Part shown: in pieces, positions 9,381 to 19,600 of the stretch | How the letters are laid out: each line of letters opens with the position of its first letter | Numbering within the stretch: the stretch's first letter is position 1 | NCBI RefSeq assembly: GCF_002150785.1 | Contig: NZ_MTAZ01000020.1 | Coordinates: forward strand, 1-64,000 | Direction of reading: 5' to 3' | DNA: 64,000 nucleotides | Source of the DNA: Arenibacter amylolyticus | Lineage (GTDB): Bacteria > Bacteroidota > Bacteroidia > Flavobacteriales > Flavobacteriaceae | The notes under the pieces: model-generated | The model's input: the letters and a program-made list of their open reading frames with translations, nothing else | Databases searched by the model: none | What the model was told of the DNA's origin: nothing | Made by a program: the position numbers and the translations under genes

Positions 9381-9391
9381 AATTACCCCCT

Positions 9392-10843
9392 ATGAGCCCA
9401 TTGATTGTATTTGGAGTGATCGCAGCCTATTTTGGGTTGCTTATGGCTATTAGCTACTTCACCTCTAAGAATTCTGATAACAAAACTTTTTTTACAGGAA
9501 ACAAAGAATCGCCCTGGTACCTAGTTGCTTATGGAATGGTAGGCGCCTCCCTTTCCGGAGTCACCTTTATTTCCGTTCCGGGAGAGGTGGGCAATACCGC
9601 CTGGACCTACCTACAATTCGTAATGGGCAATATGGTGGGCTATGCCGTAATTGCCTTTGTGCTTATCCCATTGTTCTACAAGTTAAATCTAATTTCGATC
9701 TATGGATACCTAAAAGACCGATTTGGAATAAAATCCTATCGTACGGGGGCCTCATTTTTTATCATCTCCCAGACCATTGGCGCCTCCTTCCGTCTCTTCC
9801 TTGCCGCATTGGTTTTGCAAATTGCATTTTTTAATGCTTTTGGAATTCCCTTTTGGGTGACGGTTTTTATAACCATTCTATTGATTTGGCTGTATACCTA
9901 TAAGGCAGGAATAAAGACTATAGTGTATACGGATACCTTACAAACTACCTTCCTATTGGTGGCGGTGATCATTAGTATTGTGGTAATCTTACAGCATCTA
10001 GATTTGAAGATGGGAGACCTTTACAGTGTAGTAGCTTCCAATCCAATGTCTAAAATATTTGAGTGGGACTGGTTATCGGATCGTAATTTTTTCAAAACAT
10101 TCTTAGCTGGGGTCTTTATTACCATAGCAATGAATGGCTTGGACCAAAATGTGATGCAGAAAAACCTAACCTGTAGGAATATTAAGGATGCCCAGAAAAA
10201 CATCCTTTGGTTCTCCATTACTTTTTTCCTGTCTACCATGTTGTTTTTAACCCTTGGAATTCTAATTTACGAGTATGCAGTAAGTCATAATATAGCCATC
10301 CCAGAACGCTCGGATGACCTATACCCACTATTGGCCCTAAATTACTTTGGGATTTTGGCGGGAACCGTTTTCCTTATAGGAATAGTGGCTGCCGCTTTTT
10401 CTAGTGCCGATTCAGCCTTAACAGCCCTTACTACCTCATTTTGTGTAGATATACTGGAAATAGAGAAAAAACAAGCTTCCCAAAAAAACATTCGGCAATA
10501 TGTACATATCGGATTTACAGTATTGATGTTCACCGTTATTGTCATCTTCAATGCCTTTAATGACAGTAGTGTAGTTAGCGCCGTGTTTAAGGTTGCCGGA
10601 TTCACCTATGGCCCCTTACTGGGACTATTTGCCTTTGGACTCCTTTTTAAACAAAAAATCCGCGACAAATGGGTACCCTATATCTGCATCCTATCGCCTA
10701 TCATATCCCTAATCCTAGACCGCAATTCCGAAGCCTGGTTTAACGGCTTTAGTTTTGGTTTCGAGATTCTGTTGGTGAACGCAATTATCACTATGGTCGG
10801 ACTTTGGATATTGACCAAAAAAAGTAAGACTCAAATGGCCTAA
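9392..10843 (+). CDS. Sodium:solute symporter (SSS family), candidate amino-sugar importer
   Basis: A 483-residue inner-membrane protein with about 13 hydrophobic helices. It shows SSS-family features: KTFFTGNKESPWYLVAYGMVGASLSG near the N-terminus, the RTGASFFIISQTIGASFRL helix, and the AAAFSSADSALTALTTSF segment that carries sodium-site Ser/Thr residues. It starts 11 bases after the GHL10 stop, so the two are cotranscribed. Tannerella forsythia uses a dedicated inner-membrane transporter (MurT) beside murK and murQ. By position this protein may import MurNAc or a disaccharide with sodium, but sialic acid, sugar or anion specificity cannot be excluded. Confidence 0.88.
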   Translation: MSPLIVFGVIAAYFGLLMAISYFTSKNSDNKTFFTGNKESPWYLVAYGMVGASLSGVTFISVPGEVGNTAWTYLQFVMGNMVGYAVIAFVLIPLFYKLNLISIYGYLKDRFGIKSYRTGASFFIISQTIGASFRLFLAALVLQIAFFNAFGIPFWVTVFITILLIWLYTYKAGIKTIVYTDTLQTTFLLVAVIISIVVILQHLDLKMGDLYSVVASNPMSKIFEWDWLSDRNFFKTFLAGVFITIAMNGLDQNVMQKNLTCRNIKDAQKNILWFSITFFLSTMLFLTLGILIYEYAVSHNIAIPERSDDLYPLLALNYFGILAGTVFLIGIVAAAFSSADSALTALTTSFCVDILEIEKKQASQKNIRQYVHIGFTVLMFTVIVIFNAFNDSSVVSAVFKVAGFTYGPLLGLFAFGLLFKQKIRDKWVPYICILSPIISLILDRNSEAWFNGFSFGFEILLVNAIITMVGLWILTKKSKTQMA

Positions 10844-11380
10844 TTAAAAACTCTGCTGGTTTGTGAAATTTAGCTTTTACCAGAATAGGGGCAACCCCTT
10901 CCAAACTCTTTCGAGATGAGGAGGTTTCGCATTATCGACCATCATTTTCAGGCACAAATCCCCCCTCTAGGCCAAAAACCAAGCCCCTTGCTGCTATTTT
11001 TTCAGTTTTTAATATTTTAAATCAAAAAAAAGAAGCAACTTTATATGGTATTTATTGCAACTATCCCATGATAGTCAATTGGAAAACAAGAGGTTTATAT
11101 CAGATTAATCTGAATACATTTTAAGGGAAACTTTTCCTTAATGTATAAATTGATGGAGGTAATCATCTAAAAGTTCGGATTATGCAGAGAAGGATTCTCT
11201 GATAGGTAATCTTTAATAATATTCGGGAACAGCGCTAATCTATTTATTTTAAAAAGGAAGTTTTTCGAATAGGTAGTCAGGTCCCCAAAAATTTAATAAA
11301 TCCTAAAACCGCACTAATCGGATACCAAGGAATTTTTCATTTTTTTTCGATAGCTAACTTAATTTAAACCAGCATAGATT
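10844..11380 (+). promoter_or_regulatory. 537-base leader with inverted repeats ahead of the second susC
   Basis: There is no convincing gene here. Three adjacent dyads stand out: the perfect 14-bp palindrome TCAGATTAATCTGA at 11100-11113, a bulged hairpin at 11114-11146 (ATACATT...AATGTAT arms plus AAGG/CCTT), and CAGAGAA-GGA-TTCTCTG at 11185-11201. One TTGCAA half-site lies at 11055-11060. No exact TANNTTTG core was found. The length and structure suggest control separate from the first susC, by a protein at the palindrome or by a structured 5' leader. Confidence 0.45.
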
Positions 11381-14359
11381 ATGAGAAAACAATTCCCAAA
11401 AAAAAGGATAAAATGGTTAGACCAAATATTCTTTTGCCTATTGGTGGTTGGGTGCACAAATGTATTTGCCCAACTAAGTCCCGTTACAATTAATGGGAAT
11501 ATCATTGAAAATGGTCCTGGAATACCCATAGCTGGGGTTTCGGTCTATATTGAAAACACCTCATATGGGGCCGTTACGGACTTTAATGGCGATTATAGTT
11601 TAACCGCTGAATTGGAAAACAAAGACTATACCCTAGTCGCCAGTTACCTCGGGTTTACTACCCAAAAAATTACCATTCGTCCCACATCCGATCAAATTAA
11701 TCTAGATATTAGACTAACGGAAGATCTTTTAAGTTTGGATGAAGTAGTGGTAACCGGTACTGGGACAGGAGCCAATAAACGGTCGTTGGGAAATGCGATT
11801 TCTTCGGTAAAATCCGAAGATCTAACCAACAATGCTGCAACCCAAGTTGATCAGGCCATTGCTGGAAAAGTTTCCGGAGCCCTGGTTCAACAAAATTCAG
11901 GTGATCCTGCAGGCGGAATTAGTATTCGACTCAGAGGGCCAAGTACTATTTCCGGTAGCTCTGACCCACTATACATTGTCGATGGAATCATCATTAGTAA
12001 CTCTAGCAATGAACTTATAGATTTGGGAGGAAATTCCCAGAATAGATTGGCAGATCTCAACCCGAACGACATAGATAAAATTGAAATTATCAAGGGTGCT
12101 GCCGCAGCAGCCATCTATGGGTCGAGAGCAAGTAATGGAGTAGTTCAAATTTTCACCAAAAAAGGAAAGACTGGTAAAGCGAAGTTTACTTTTATGACCA
12201 ATACAAGGCTTAACGAACTCCGCAAGAACATGGATTACAATACCGTTCCCCTTGCATGGGAAGTTTCTACGGATAGAAACAATCTAACAACCGTACCCGT
12301 AGAACGATATAATTTACAAGATTTTATATTTGACAGCGGTTTTGGTCTGGAAAATTATTTCTCCGTTAATGGAGGAAATGAAAAAACATCATACTTCCTA
12401 TCGGCCTCCCATTTGGATAACGAAGGAATTGTGAAAAGTACCAATTTTAAACGCTACGGAATTAAGGCCAATATTACCCAAGAAGCTTTTAACTGGCTAG
12501 ATATTACAGGCGGTTTCAATTATATTAGAAGCGTAAGTGACGATGTACCCAATGGGGGAATCAACTCGGCCTATGGTGCATTAACAGGCTTCTTGTTTAG
12601 TGACAACTCCATAGACCCTAGACCAGATGCTTCAGGGGTATATCCGGTTACTTCTCCCCTAGTAGCGAGAACCAACCCCCTGGAAGCGGTGGATCGTTTT
12701 AATTTTAATCAAAAAACCAACCGCTTTATTACTAGTATTACCTTGGATGGAAAATTCAATGAACACCTGACGGCTAAATATACCCTTGGGATGGACTTTT
12801 ACAATCAATCTGCCTTTGCTTTTATCCCGATCAATAATACCTCTACCGTACCTGATGGTTTTTCAAGAAGATCGGATTTAAATAGTTTTCAACACAACAG
12901 CGATCTAAACCTATCGTATAGAACAGCTATTACCGATGATTTGAATTCCATCACCACCTTAGGGGGATCTTGGCAATATGAAGAAAGGGACCGTGTTGGA
13001 ATAAATGCAACCGGACTACCGCCCGTAGTACAGACTGCCACGGGAGGAAGTATCGTGGAGCAAGGAGAATCGAGATCCCAAATTTCGTATTGGGGAGGCT
13101 TTTTACAGCAATCTTTTTCATATAGAGATAAGGTATACCTCAACGGTGCACTTCGAATGGATGGTGCTTCTACTTTTGGTAAGGATGAGCGGAATCAGCT
13201 ATATTTTAAGGCCAGTGGATCCTATGTGGTATCCGATGAGGATTATTGGAAAAACACCTTTTCCGAATCCTTTAACTCTTTTAAAATAAGGGCATCCTGG
13301 GGACAGGCAGGTAACCTTACCGCATTGGGGGCCTTTGATAGATTCTCGGTTTATAACCCCTCTTCCATAAGTGGGGCGGTAAGCCTTGTTCCGTCCACTG
13401 CACAGGGAAATGAGAATTTAAAACCTGAGAGACAGGACGAAATTGAATTGGGCTTCGACGCCGGACTCCTCAATAATAGATTAGGTCTGGAATTCTCCTA
13501 CTACCATCAGAAGGTGACCGATTTATTGCTTCCAAGGGTCTTAGCTCCATCGAGTGGATTTAGTTCAAGATTTGAAAATGTCGGAAATCTGGAAAATAAA
13601 GGGATAGAAATTCTTCTTAGGGCAGCCCCTATTAAAAACGAGAATTTGATTTGGGATATTACCGCGACCTTCTCAAAAAATAAAAATGAGGTGACCAATG
13701 TGGCAGGTGGCGGAAGACTAACCCTGAGTGGAAGCTTCGCAACAAACTATGTTATTGAAGGAGAGCCACTGGGGGTTTTTTACAGACAATTCTATGCTAG
13801 GGAAGCAGATGGGAGCATTTCCCTGGATGAAAATGGGTACCCCTTTAGAGGAACCACGGAAGATGGTGAATCTTCTAAAGTACTGGGTGACCCCAATCCG
13901 GATTGGTTTGGATCCCTTATCAATGAAGTTAAATATAAAGATTTTACCTTCCGTGTACAATTCGACGCTGTACAAGGATATGATGTATTCAACTGGAACC
14001 GGAGACTCTTGGATAATGTAATATTTGGTGGAGGGTATAATGTAGGTCAAGAATTATTGGGTAATCTTCCAAAGGGATACGGCAGTGCACAGGCCAATAT
14101 CTTTGAAGAATTTGTAGAAGATGGTTCTTTTGTAAAATTAAGGGAGGTTAGCCTAAGCTATAATTTAGTACCTAAATGGGATTTTATTGATAATGTGGAA
14201 ATAAGTTTAGTAGGTAGAAACCTAGTTTCCTGGGACGATTATTCCGGATGGGACCCTGAAGTTAGTGCCGCTGGCCAGAGCAACGGAGTAAGGGGGTTCG
14301 ACTTTGCAACCGTACCCATTCCGAAAACATACCAACTTGGAGTAAATGTTAGTTTCTAA
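11381..14359 (+). CDS. SusC/RagA-family TonB-dependent outer-membrane transporter (second pair)
   Basis: A 992-residue protein with a signal peptide (hydrophobic core to about residue 31, ending VFAQ). It has a carboxypeptidase-D-like domain (SPVTINGNIIENGPGIPIAG on), a plug (DEVVVTGTGTGANKRSLGNA; ADLNPNDIDKIEIIKGAAAA; YGSRASNGVVQIFTKKGK) and a barrel ending QLGVNVSF. It differs clearly from the first SusC in sequence and is shorter, so it probably has a different ligand. It is followed 15 bases later by its susD. The SusC/SusD duplication inside one locus suggests two kinds of incoming fragment; the actual ligand is unknown. Confidence 0.95.
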   Translation: MRKQFPKKRIKWLDQIFFCLLVVGCTNVFAQLSPVTINGNIIENGPGIPIAGVSVYIENTSYGAVTDFNGDYSLTAELENKDYTLVASYLGFTTQKITIRPTSDQINLDIRLTEDLLSLDEVVVTGTGTGANKRSLGNAISSVKSEDLTNNAATQVDQAIAGKVSGALVQQNSGDPAGGISIRLRGPSTISGSSDPLYIVDGIIISNSSNELIDLGGNSQNRLADLNPNDIDKIEIIKGAAAAAIYGSRASNGVVQIFTKKGKTGKAKFTFMTNTRLNELRKNMDYNTVPLAWEVSTDRNNLTTVPVERYNLQDFIFDSGFGLENYFSVNGGNEKTSYFLSASHLDNEGIVKSTNFKRYGIKANITQEAFNWLDITGGFNYIRSVSDDVPNGGINSAYGALTGFLFSDNSIDPRPDASGVYPVTSPLVARTNPLEAVDRFNFNQKTNRFITSITLDGKFNEHLTAKYTLGMDFYNQSAFAFIPINNTSTVPDGFSRRSDLNSFQHNSDLNLSYRTAITDDLNSITTLGGSWQYEERDRVGINATGLPPVVQTATGGSIVEQGESRSQISYWGGFLQQSFSYRDKVYLNGALRMDGASTFGKDERNQLYFKASGSYVVSDEDYWKNTFSESFNSFKIRASWGQAGNLTALGAFDRFSVYNPSSISGAVSLVPSTAQGNENLKPERQDEIELGFDAGLLNNRLGLEFSYYHQKVTDLLLPRVLAPSSGFSSRFENVGNLENKGIEILLRAAPIKNENLIWDITATFSKNKNEVTNVAGGGRLTLSGSFATNYVIEGEPLGVFYRQFYAREADGSISLDENGYPFRGTTEDGESSKVLGDPNPDWFGSLINEVKYKDFTFRVQFDAVQGYDVFNWNRRLLDNVIFGGGYNVGQELLGNLPKGYGSAQANIFEEFVEDGSFVKLREVSLSYNLVPKWDFIDNVEISLVGRNLVSWDDYSGWDPEVSAAGQSNGVRGFDFATVPIPKTYQLGVNVSF

Positions 14360-14374
14360 CTTAAAAATACAACG

Positions 14375-15718
14375 ATGAAAAAATTCATAAAATTCAATAT
14401 AACGGCAATTACCTGTCTTATCAGTGTTTTGATACTAATTTCATGCGAAACTGATTTCGAGAACCCAAACGCGGCGACGGACAATCAAGTATTTTCCTCG
14501 AGGGAGGGCATATTTGCGGCAACCATTGGTATGCAACAATTATATGCCACTACAGGAATGCGATGGATCGTGGAAACTCCAGCAGTAACCACTAGGGAAG
14601 TGGGAATTACCACCACCTTTCAAAATATGATCGATTTGGAGGACGGTGGGGATATCCCTAATTCTACCTCCAATATAGTTGGACTTTGGTCTACGATGTT
14701 ACGGGTAATATCAATTTCTGAGGACGTCGCAACAAATGCACCAAATTTATCTGTAGATGAGGGTACCAAGAGTGGCTTGGTGGCTTTTTCAAATCTTTTT
14801 AAGGCAATGGCTATTGGAAGTTTGGCACAAAACTTTGAACAGGTAATCGTTGCCATAGATAGGGACGGAAATGCACCTTTTGTATCCAGGACAGAAGCTT
14901 ATAATACGGCTGTAGCACTCCTTAACGAAGCAATGACCCTAATTTCCACTACCCCAATATCGGCAGAATTCAATTCAGAAATCTTAAGGGGAAATATCGA
15001 TTTAACGAATACCATACAGGCCATGGCAGCAAGATATAACTTGTATGCCGGAAATTATGAAGCAGCTATTACCTCGGCCAACGCGGTAGATCAAACCGTT
15101 GGCTCGGTGTTTACCTATGACTCCCAAAATTTAAACCCTGTATGGAGTAGAGTTTTTCAAAACAACCTTCCCAATTTTAAACCTAGGGATAACTTTGGAT
15201 TACCAGACTCCTTTACCATAGATGCCAATGATGGTCGTACCGACTTTTATTTAGTGGCCTTGGATGAGCTGAACATCAATCAATTACCCATCGAAGACCT
15301 CGCTGGCTTTTTTGATGAAGAAAGTGGTACGGAATCTATCCCCATATATCTCCCCGATGAGATGAATCTTATTATCGCAGAAGCCAATCTCAGAAAAAGT
15401 TCTACTGACCTATCTGCCGCCGTTGAAGCAATTAATGCAGTTAGGACCGACAACGACGATATTTTTGGGGTAAATGCGAATATTGGAGAATATGCTGGTG
15501 ATATGTCTATCGATGCTTTGTTGGATGAGGTTTATCTCAATCGCAGACTGGAGTTGTTCCTAACAGGTACTAGCTTGGAAGACAGTCGGAGATTTGGACG
15601 CCCAGAGCCCACCCCTAGTGCTAAGGTATTTACCGATGAAAGAAATAGGAACTTTTATCCTTATCCTAATACGGAAAGGGATAATAATAGTAATACACCG
15701 CCAGACCCATCCATCTAA
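14375..15718 (+). CDS. SusD/RagB-family lipoprotein (second pair)
   Basis: A 447-residue protein with a lipoprotein signal (ISCET, Cys near residue 24) and a helical SusD/RagB body. Its C-terminal segment (LLDEVYLNRRLELFLTGTSLEDSRRFGR) corresponds to the usual ReLaFEG-x-R-x-x-DLRR region. It is about 120 residues shorter than the first SusD, as in the RagB/imelysin-like short subfamily. It sits directly after the second susC and is followed by two hairpins, so the pair forms its own operon. It is inferred to be surface-exposed and to gate the second SusC. Confidence 0.9.
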   Translation: MKKFIKFNITAITCLISVLILISCETDFENPNAATDNQVFSSREGIFAATIGMQQLYATTGMRWIVETPAVTTREVGITTTFQNMIDLEDGGDIPNSTSNIVGLWSTMLRVISISEDVATNAPNLSVDEGTKSGLVAFSNLFKAMAIGSLAQNFEQVIVAIDRDGNAPFVSRTEAYNTAVALLNEAMTLISTTPISAEFNSEILRGNIDLTNTIQAMAARYNLYAGNYEAAITSANAVDQTVGSVFTYDSQNLNPVWSRVFQNNLPNFKPRDNFGLPDSFTIDANDGRTDFYLVALDELNINQLPIEDLAGFFDEESGTESIPIYLPDEMNLIIAEANLRKSSTDLSAAVEAINAVRTDNDDIFGVNANIGEYAGDMSIDALLDEVYLNRRLELFLTGTSLEDSRRFGRPEPTPSAKVFTDERNRNFYPYPNTERDNNSNTPPDPSI

Positions 15719-15742
15719 AATTCAGGTGAGACTTTCTACCAA

Positions 15743-15776
15743 AAGGCCCGTATATGCTTTGCTATATACGGGCCTT
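15743..15776 (+). terminator. Hairpin downstream of the second susD
   Basis: A perfect 13-bp stem (15743-15755 with 15764-15776; arm AAGGCCCGTATAT) and 8-base loop lies 25 bases after the stop. No T-tract follows, so it may stabilise the 3' end or act with the next hairpin. Confidence 0.55.
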
Positions 15777-15790
15777 AGCGTAAAGGAATT

Positions 15791-15830
15791 ATTTATTTCG
15801 ATAGGTGAATCCTGTCGAAATAAATTATTT
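15791..15830 (+). terminator. Second hairpin with short T-rich tail
   Basis: A 15-bp stem with one G-T pair (15791-15805 with 15811-15825; arm ATTTATTTCGATAGG) and five-base loop is followed by TATTTT. This is probably the actual terminator of the second susC-susD operon. Confidence 0.65.
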
Positions 15831-15874
15831 TAGTGAATCAACTTAGTCAATTTAATCAATAAGACTATAGGACC

Positions 15875-16534
15875 ATGGAGAACGATATTATAACATCCTG
15901 GAATAAGAATGCAAGGGAATGGATTAATTTAATGGATAACTCCGAAATAGAATCTAGAAAATTCACCAACAGGGCTATTTTGGAGCTGCTGAACAATTTA
16001 TCCGTATCCAAAATATTGGATGTAGGCTGTGGGGAAGGATGGCTTACACGCAGCCTTATTCAAAATGGCAAAAAGGCAATTGGTTTGGATGCCACTAATG
16101 AACTGTTAGTAAACGCCAGAAAAAAAGGACCTGGCACCTACTACCAATTAACTTACAAAGAAATTATCGATGGTAAGTCCATTCCCGAAACTCCCTATGA
16201 CGCCGCTGTTTTTAACTTTTGCTTATACCAAAAGGAAGGATTAAGCACTCTCCTTCAACAAGTTAAAAACTCCCTATCCAATAATGGACAAATAGTCATT
16301 CAGACTCTACATCCATTTTTTTTGAAGGAAAACGACCTTGAATACAAAAGTCAATGGATACCCGATTCTTGGAAAGGGCTTCCTGGTAATTTTACCCAAG
16401 GCCATTCTTGGTATGCCCGCACACTTCAGGATTGGATGCACGTATTTAAACAGTCTAAGTTACAGCTAGAATCTATACACGAAGTGATTAACAACGACAA
16501 TAATCCTGTTTCCATAATTTTTGTCATTCGTTGA
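15875..16534 (+). CDS. Class I SAM-dependent methyltransferase
   Basis: A 219-residue cytoplasmic protein with the SAM-binding motif I ILDVGCGEGWLTRSL near residue 48 and the acidic motif II (AIGLDATNELL) about 20 residues later. It belongs to the Methyltransf_11/25 superfamily. The substrate cannot be told from sequence. It lies between the second susC-susD and the convergent phosphodiester glycosidase gene, is separated from susD by two hairpins, and has no other operon partner. Membership in the amino-sugar locus is therefore positional only. Confidence 0.8.
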   Translation: MENDIITSWNKNAREWINLMDNSEIESRKFTNRAILELLNNLSVSKILDVGCGEGWLTRSLIQNGKKAIGLDATNELLVNARKKGPGTYYQLTYKEIIDGKSIPETPYDAAVFNFCLYQKEGLSTLLQQVKNSLSNNGQIVIQTLHPFFLKENDLEYKSQWIPDSWKGLPGNFTQGHSWYARTLQDWMHVFKQSKLQLESIHEVINNDNNPVSIIFVIR

Positions 16535-16538
16535 AAAT

Positions 16539-16573
16539 TAAGTCCATTGACACGGTTAGTACCAATGGACTTA
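16539..16573. terminator. Convergent-gene hairpin (probable bidirectional terminator)
   Basis: An 11-bp perfect stem (TAAGTCCATTG at 16539-16549 with 16563-16573) and 13-base loop starts just after the methyltransferase stop and faces the convergent gene ending at 16682. There is no strong T-run on either side. Confidence 0.5.
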
Positions 16574-16681
16574 TAACATCCAAAACATATTTTAATGCAC
16601 ATAACAACCTAGCTGGCAGACTACAATCAGCACCTTTGCCCCTTACCGTAATTCGCGCTCAGGATTAGATGTGTCTTCCCC

Positions 16682-19600
16682 CTACTCCTTCAATCGATAC
16701 ATATAATAGCCCCCACCTTTATCCCAACTACAAAAGATTAGGGTCTTTTCATCCGGGGATACACCCAGCCCCCTGGGTTCCGCTCCGTCCAATTCCGGTA
16801 GCTCCAAGGTCCAGACCTGTTTCTTTTCATCATCCCTAAAATGAAAGGTGGAAGGTGAAATTCCACTAGATCGGGTAGCCACATACAACGCCCCCTTCCT
16901 CGGCACACGCAAGGCACTGCTCCCCCCGTAGGTACTGGCAATAGGCTCTTCTTCCCTATATTGCTGCCCGTCCTCACTGGTAAACACCTGTATTTTAGCG
17001 GCCCCCGGATCTGGAAAATACAGGGTAGTTCCATCAGGGCTCATGTCAAAAGTACGGGCCAAAATCCTATTCTTTAGGGATAACGTCCTTACCAAATCAA
17101 ATGTAGAAGGATCCTCATCATTCTGTCGCAACACATAATTTAAATCATCCGCAAAAAGAGACATGGCGTAAATCTCTCCTGTATCCGTTACCCTCGGCGC
17201 CGTAATGGCCCGCTGCCCAGGGGGCACCTCCCAAACGGCTATGCCCTCCCCGGTATGGGCATCTATCTTAATGAGACGTCTATTGATTCCTGCCAGGATA
17301 TGCCCATCCAAATCTACCCCCACCCCGTTCACGGGACTAAGCCTATACTCAACCCCTTTTATGGTAACCGATTGCAAAGGCGAAAAACTGGCAGACTTCC
17401 CCTCCGCGGTTCTAATCACAAACCCCTTGCTATAATTGGCCATCCAAATTTTATTACTCCCGTCCCAAACGGCACCATACCCCCCTCCGGAGGGCACTAT
17501 TTTCTCTACAAACTCGTAATTGGGCGCTACTATTTCGGCAAAATCTTCCAAGGGTTCATCAGATTTTATCAAGGCTAACTTTTGAGTGCTGCTAGTGGTA
17601 CTATTACTCCCATCCGAGCTTATCACCCTGTGGTAAAAAACCTGGGACTCTCCCTCCTTAAGAGCTTCTAAATGCTGGTACCATTTACTTTCCAAGGTTT
17701 TAAACCTAGGCTCCCTACCCGTTTGCTTTTGCCAGAGAAGTTCTTTAAAATGGGGGTCCCTTGCCAATTGATAGGTGTAGGAAACAAAATCCCCATCCTG
17801 GTCCGCCGCGGGTTTCCAGGATACCTCATACATGGTTTCCATATTTCTAATCCCATAGGTATTCTTGGATGGGTGGGAAACAATTTCAGAAGTTTCCGGT
17901 GCCCTATTTCCCGCTGGGTAGAGCTGGGTTCTATAAACCTGATCCCCAAAACGTACCACCACGTTTATTGCCCCTACCGCAAGGGCCTCCCTTAGATCCT
18001 GGTCCATCGCCAATTCCCCCTTAAAGGTGAGCAAGCCTTTTTTATTTCGCGTCACCTTTAAAGTTTTAATGGTTTCACTGGCTTCGGTATTCCTGCCCAG
18101 TCCCAAGAGAACCTCTAGTTCTTTGGGAAACCTACCTTCGGACAATGCTAATTGCCCCTCCAACAATAAAGTGTTGCCGCGGATATCCGAGGATACCTCT
18201 CCTTCCCCCATCTGGGTTGGGCCTGTCCCAGCATCGCTCACCAGCCTAAATTGCCCCTTGGCCTGTGAGAAATTAGTATCTATATCCCTACGGATGATAT
18301 GCCCATGTACCCCAAACATAGCGGAGGGATACCTAGAAGTTTCCAAAACTTCCATCTTAGAAGCATCCCTTTCCTTAATATGGTAGGTAGTGTACTCCCA
18401 TCGTTTACCTTCATCAAAGAGGTCTACAATAGTAATCGTATTTTCCGGAGCCTCATTGATCCCCAACCAAGCACGGGGCCCAGATCCCGCCGCCCCAGCA
18501 TTCAACAATTCCAATCCCCCTTTTTTACCGGGATAATAGGCATGCTGGTGCCCACTGATATACGTATGTACCTTATACTCCTCCAATAATCGTTGTAGCT
18601 TTTTGGGGTTTTCTAAGAGATTCCCTTTGGAGTCCCTTCCCTGAGCTACCCCGTATAGGGGCATATGCCCAATAACCACCCGTACGTTGGCATTTTTCGC
18701 TGCTGGAGTTTGGAACTGTTTTTCCATCCAATCCAAATTCTCTTGTGTGATTACGGATGAGGAGGCCTCCCATGAAACTATAAACACCCCGTTCTGCTCA
18801 AAGGAATAGTAGTGCGGAAAATGGGAACGATCCACAAAATTGAGTCGGGTTCTATCGATATGCTCCTCCCAAAATTTTCTGGTTGCTGTGTGTTCTATTG
18901 GGTAGGATCTAGGACCATCGTGATTGCCCACGGTAAAGGCAAAGGGAATTTCTGCCTTATCCAAGGGGTCCATGATATGTTTGTTGAATCCCGCCCACAT
19001 CTTTTGAAGCTGCACCGTATCGGACACCCCCATTCCGGCCACCATATCCCCTCCGCATAAAACTAGATCTGGTTTCCAAATACGTGGGATTCGCTGTAAA
19101 ATACTATCCACCTGCCACTCATAATCTGCCGCTCCCAAACCAGAATTTAGATCACTGATCACCGCAATCCTCAGGTCGCCACGCTGTGGAAGCTCAGGGC
19201 CATCGCCATCGGATACGAGTCGGATAGCATCTGCAGTAAACCATCCTTCCCCGCCTCCAACAATTTCAATGGCATCTCCGGCACCAAGTTGAAAGGATCC
19301 CAACACCTCCCATTTCCCGGGTTGATCTATGGATTGCTGGTTTACAGACAAAGTATCGCTACCAGCCCTGCTGTGTAACACATAATACACCTCATCCGAA
19401 TGCGTTTTATCCGAAACATACCAGACCCCTAGTTGGTACTTTTTCCTTTGTATACCCTCTAATTGGTAGATAGCCTTGTTTATATGGTTTACCGCACTAC
19501 GCCGTGCGGGACTCTGTCCGTAATAATTATTGTCCTTACTGCTTTTCCAAATTCCTACCTCGGAATAGGCAGCACTCTCGGTATCCAAAATAATGACTTC

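Noticed and set aside
9813-9830. TTGCAAATTGCA inside the symporter gene as a third DeoR operator
   Set aside because: The spacing differs from the N4 of the two promoter sites, the second half-site is imperfect, and it lies within codons for a membrane helix.
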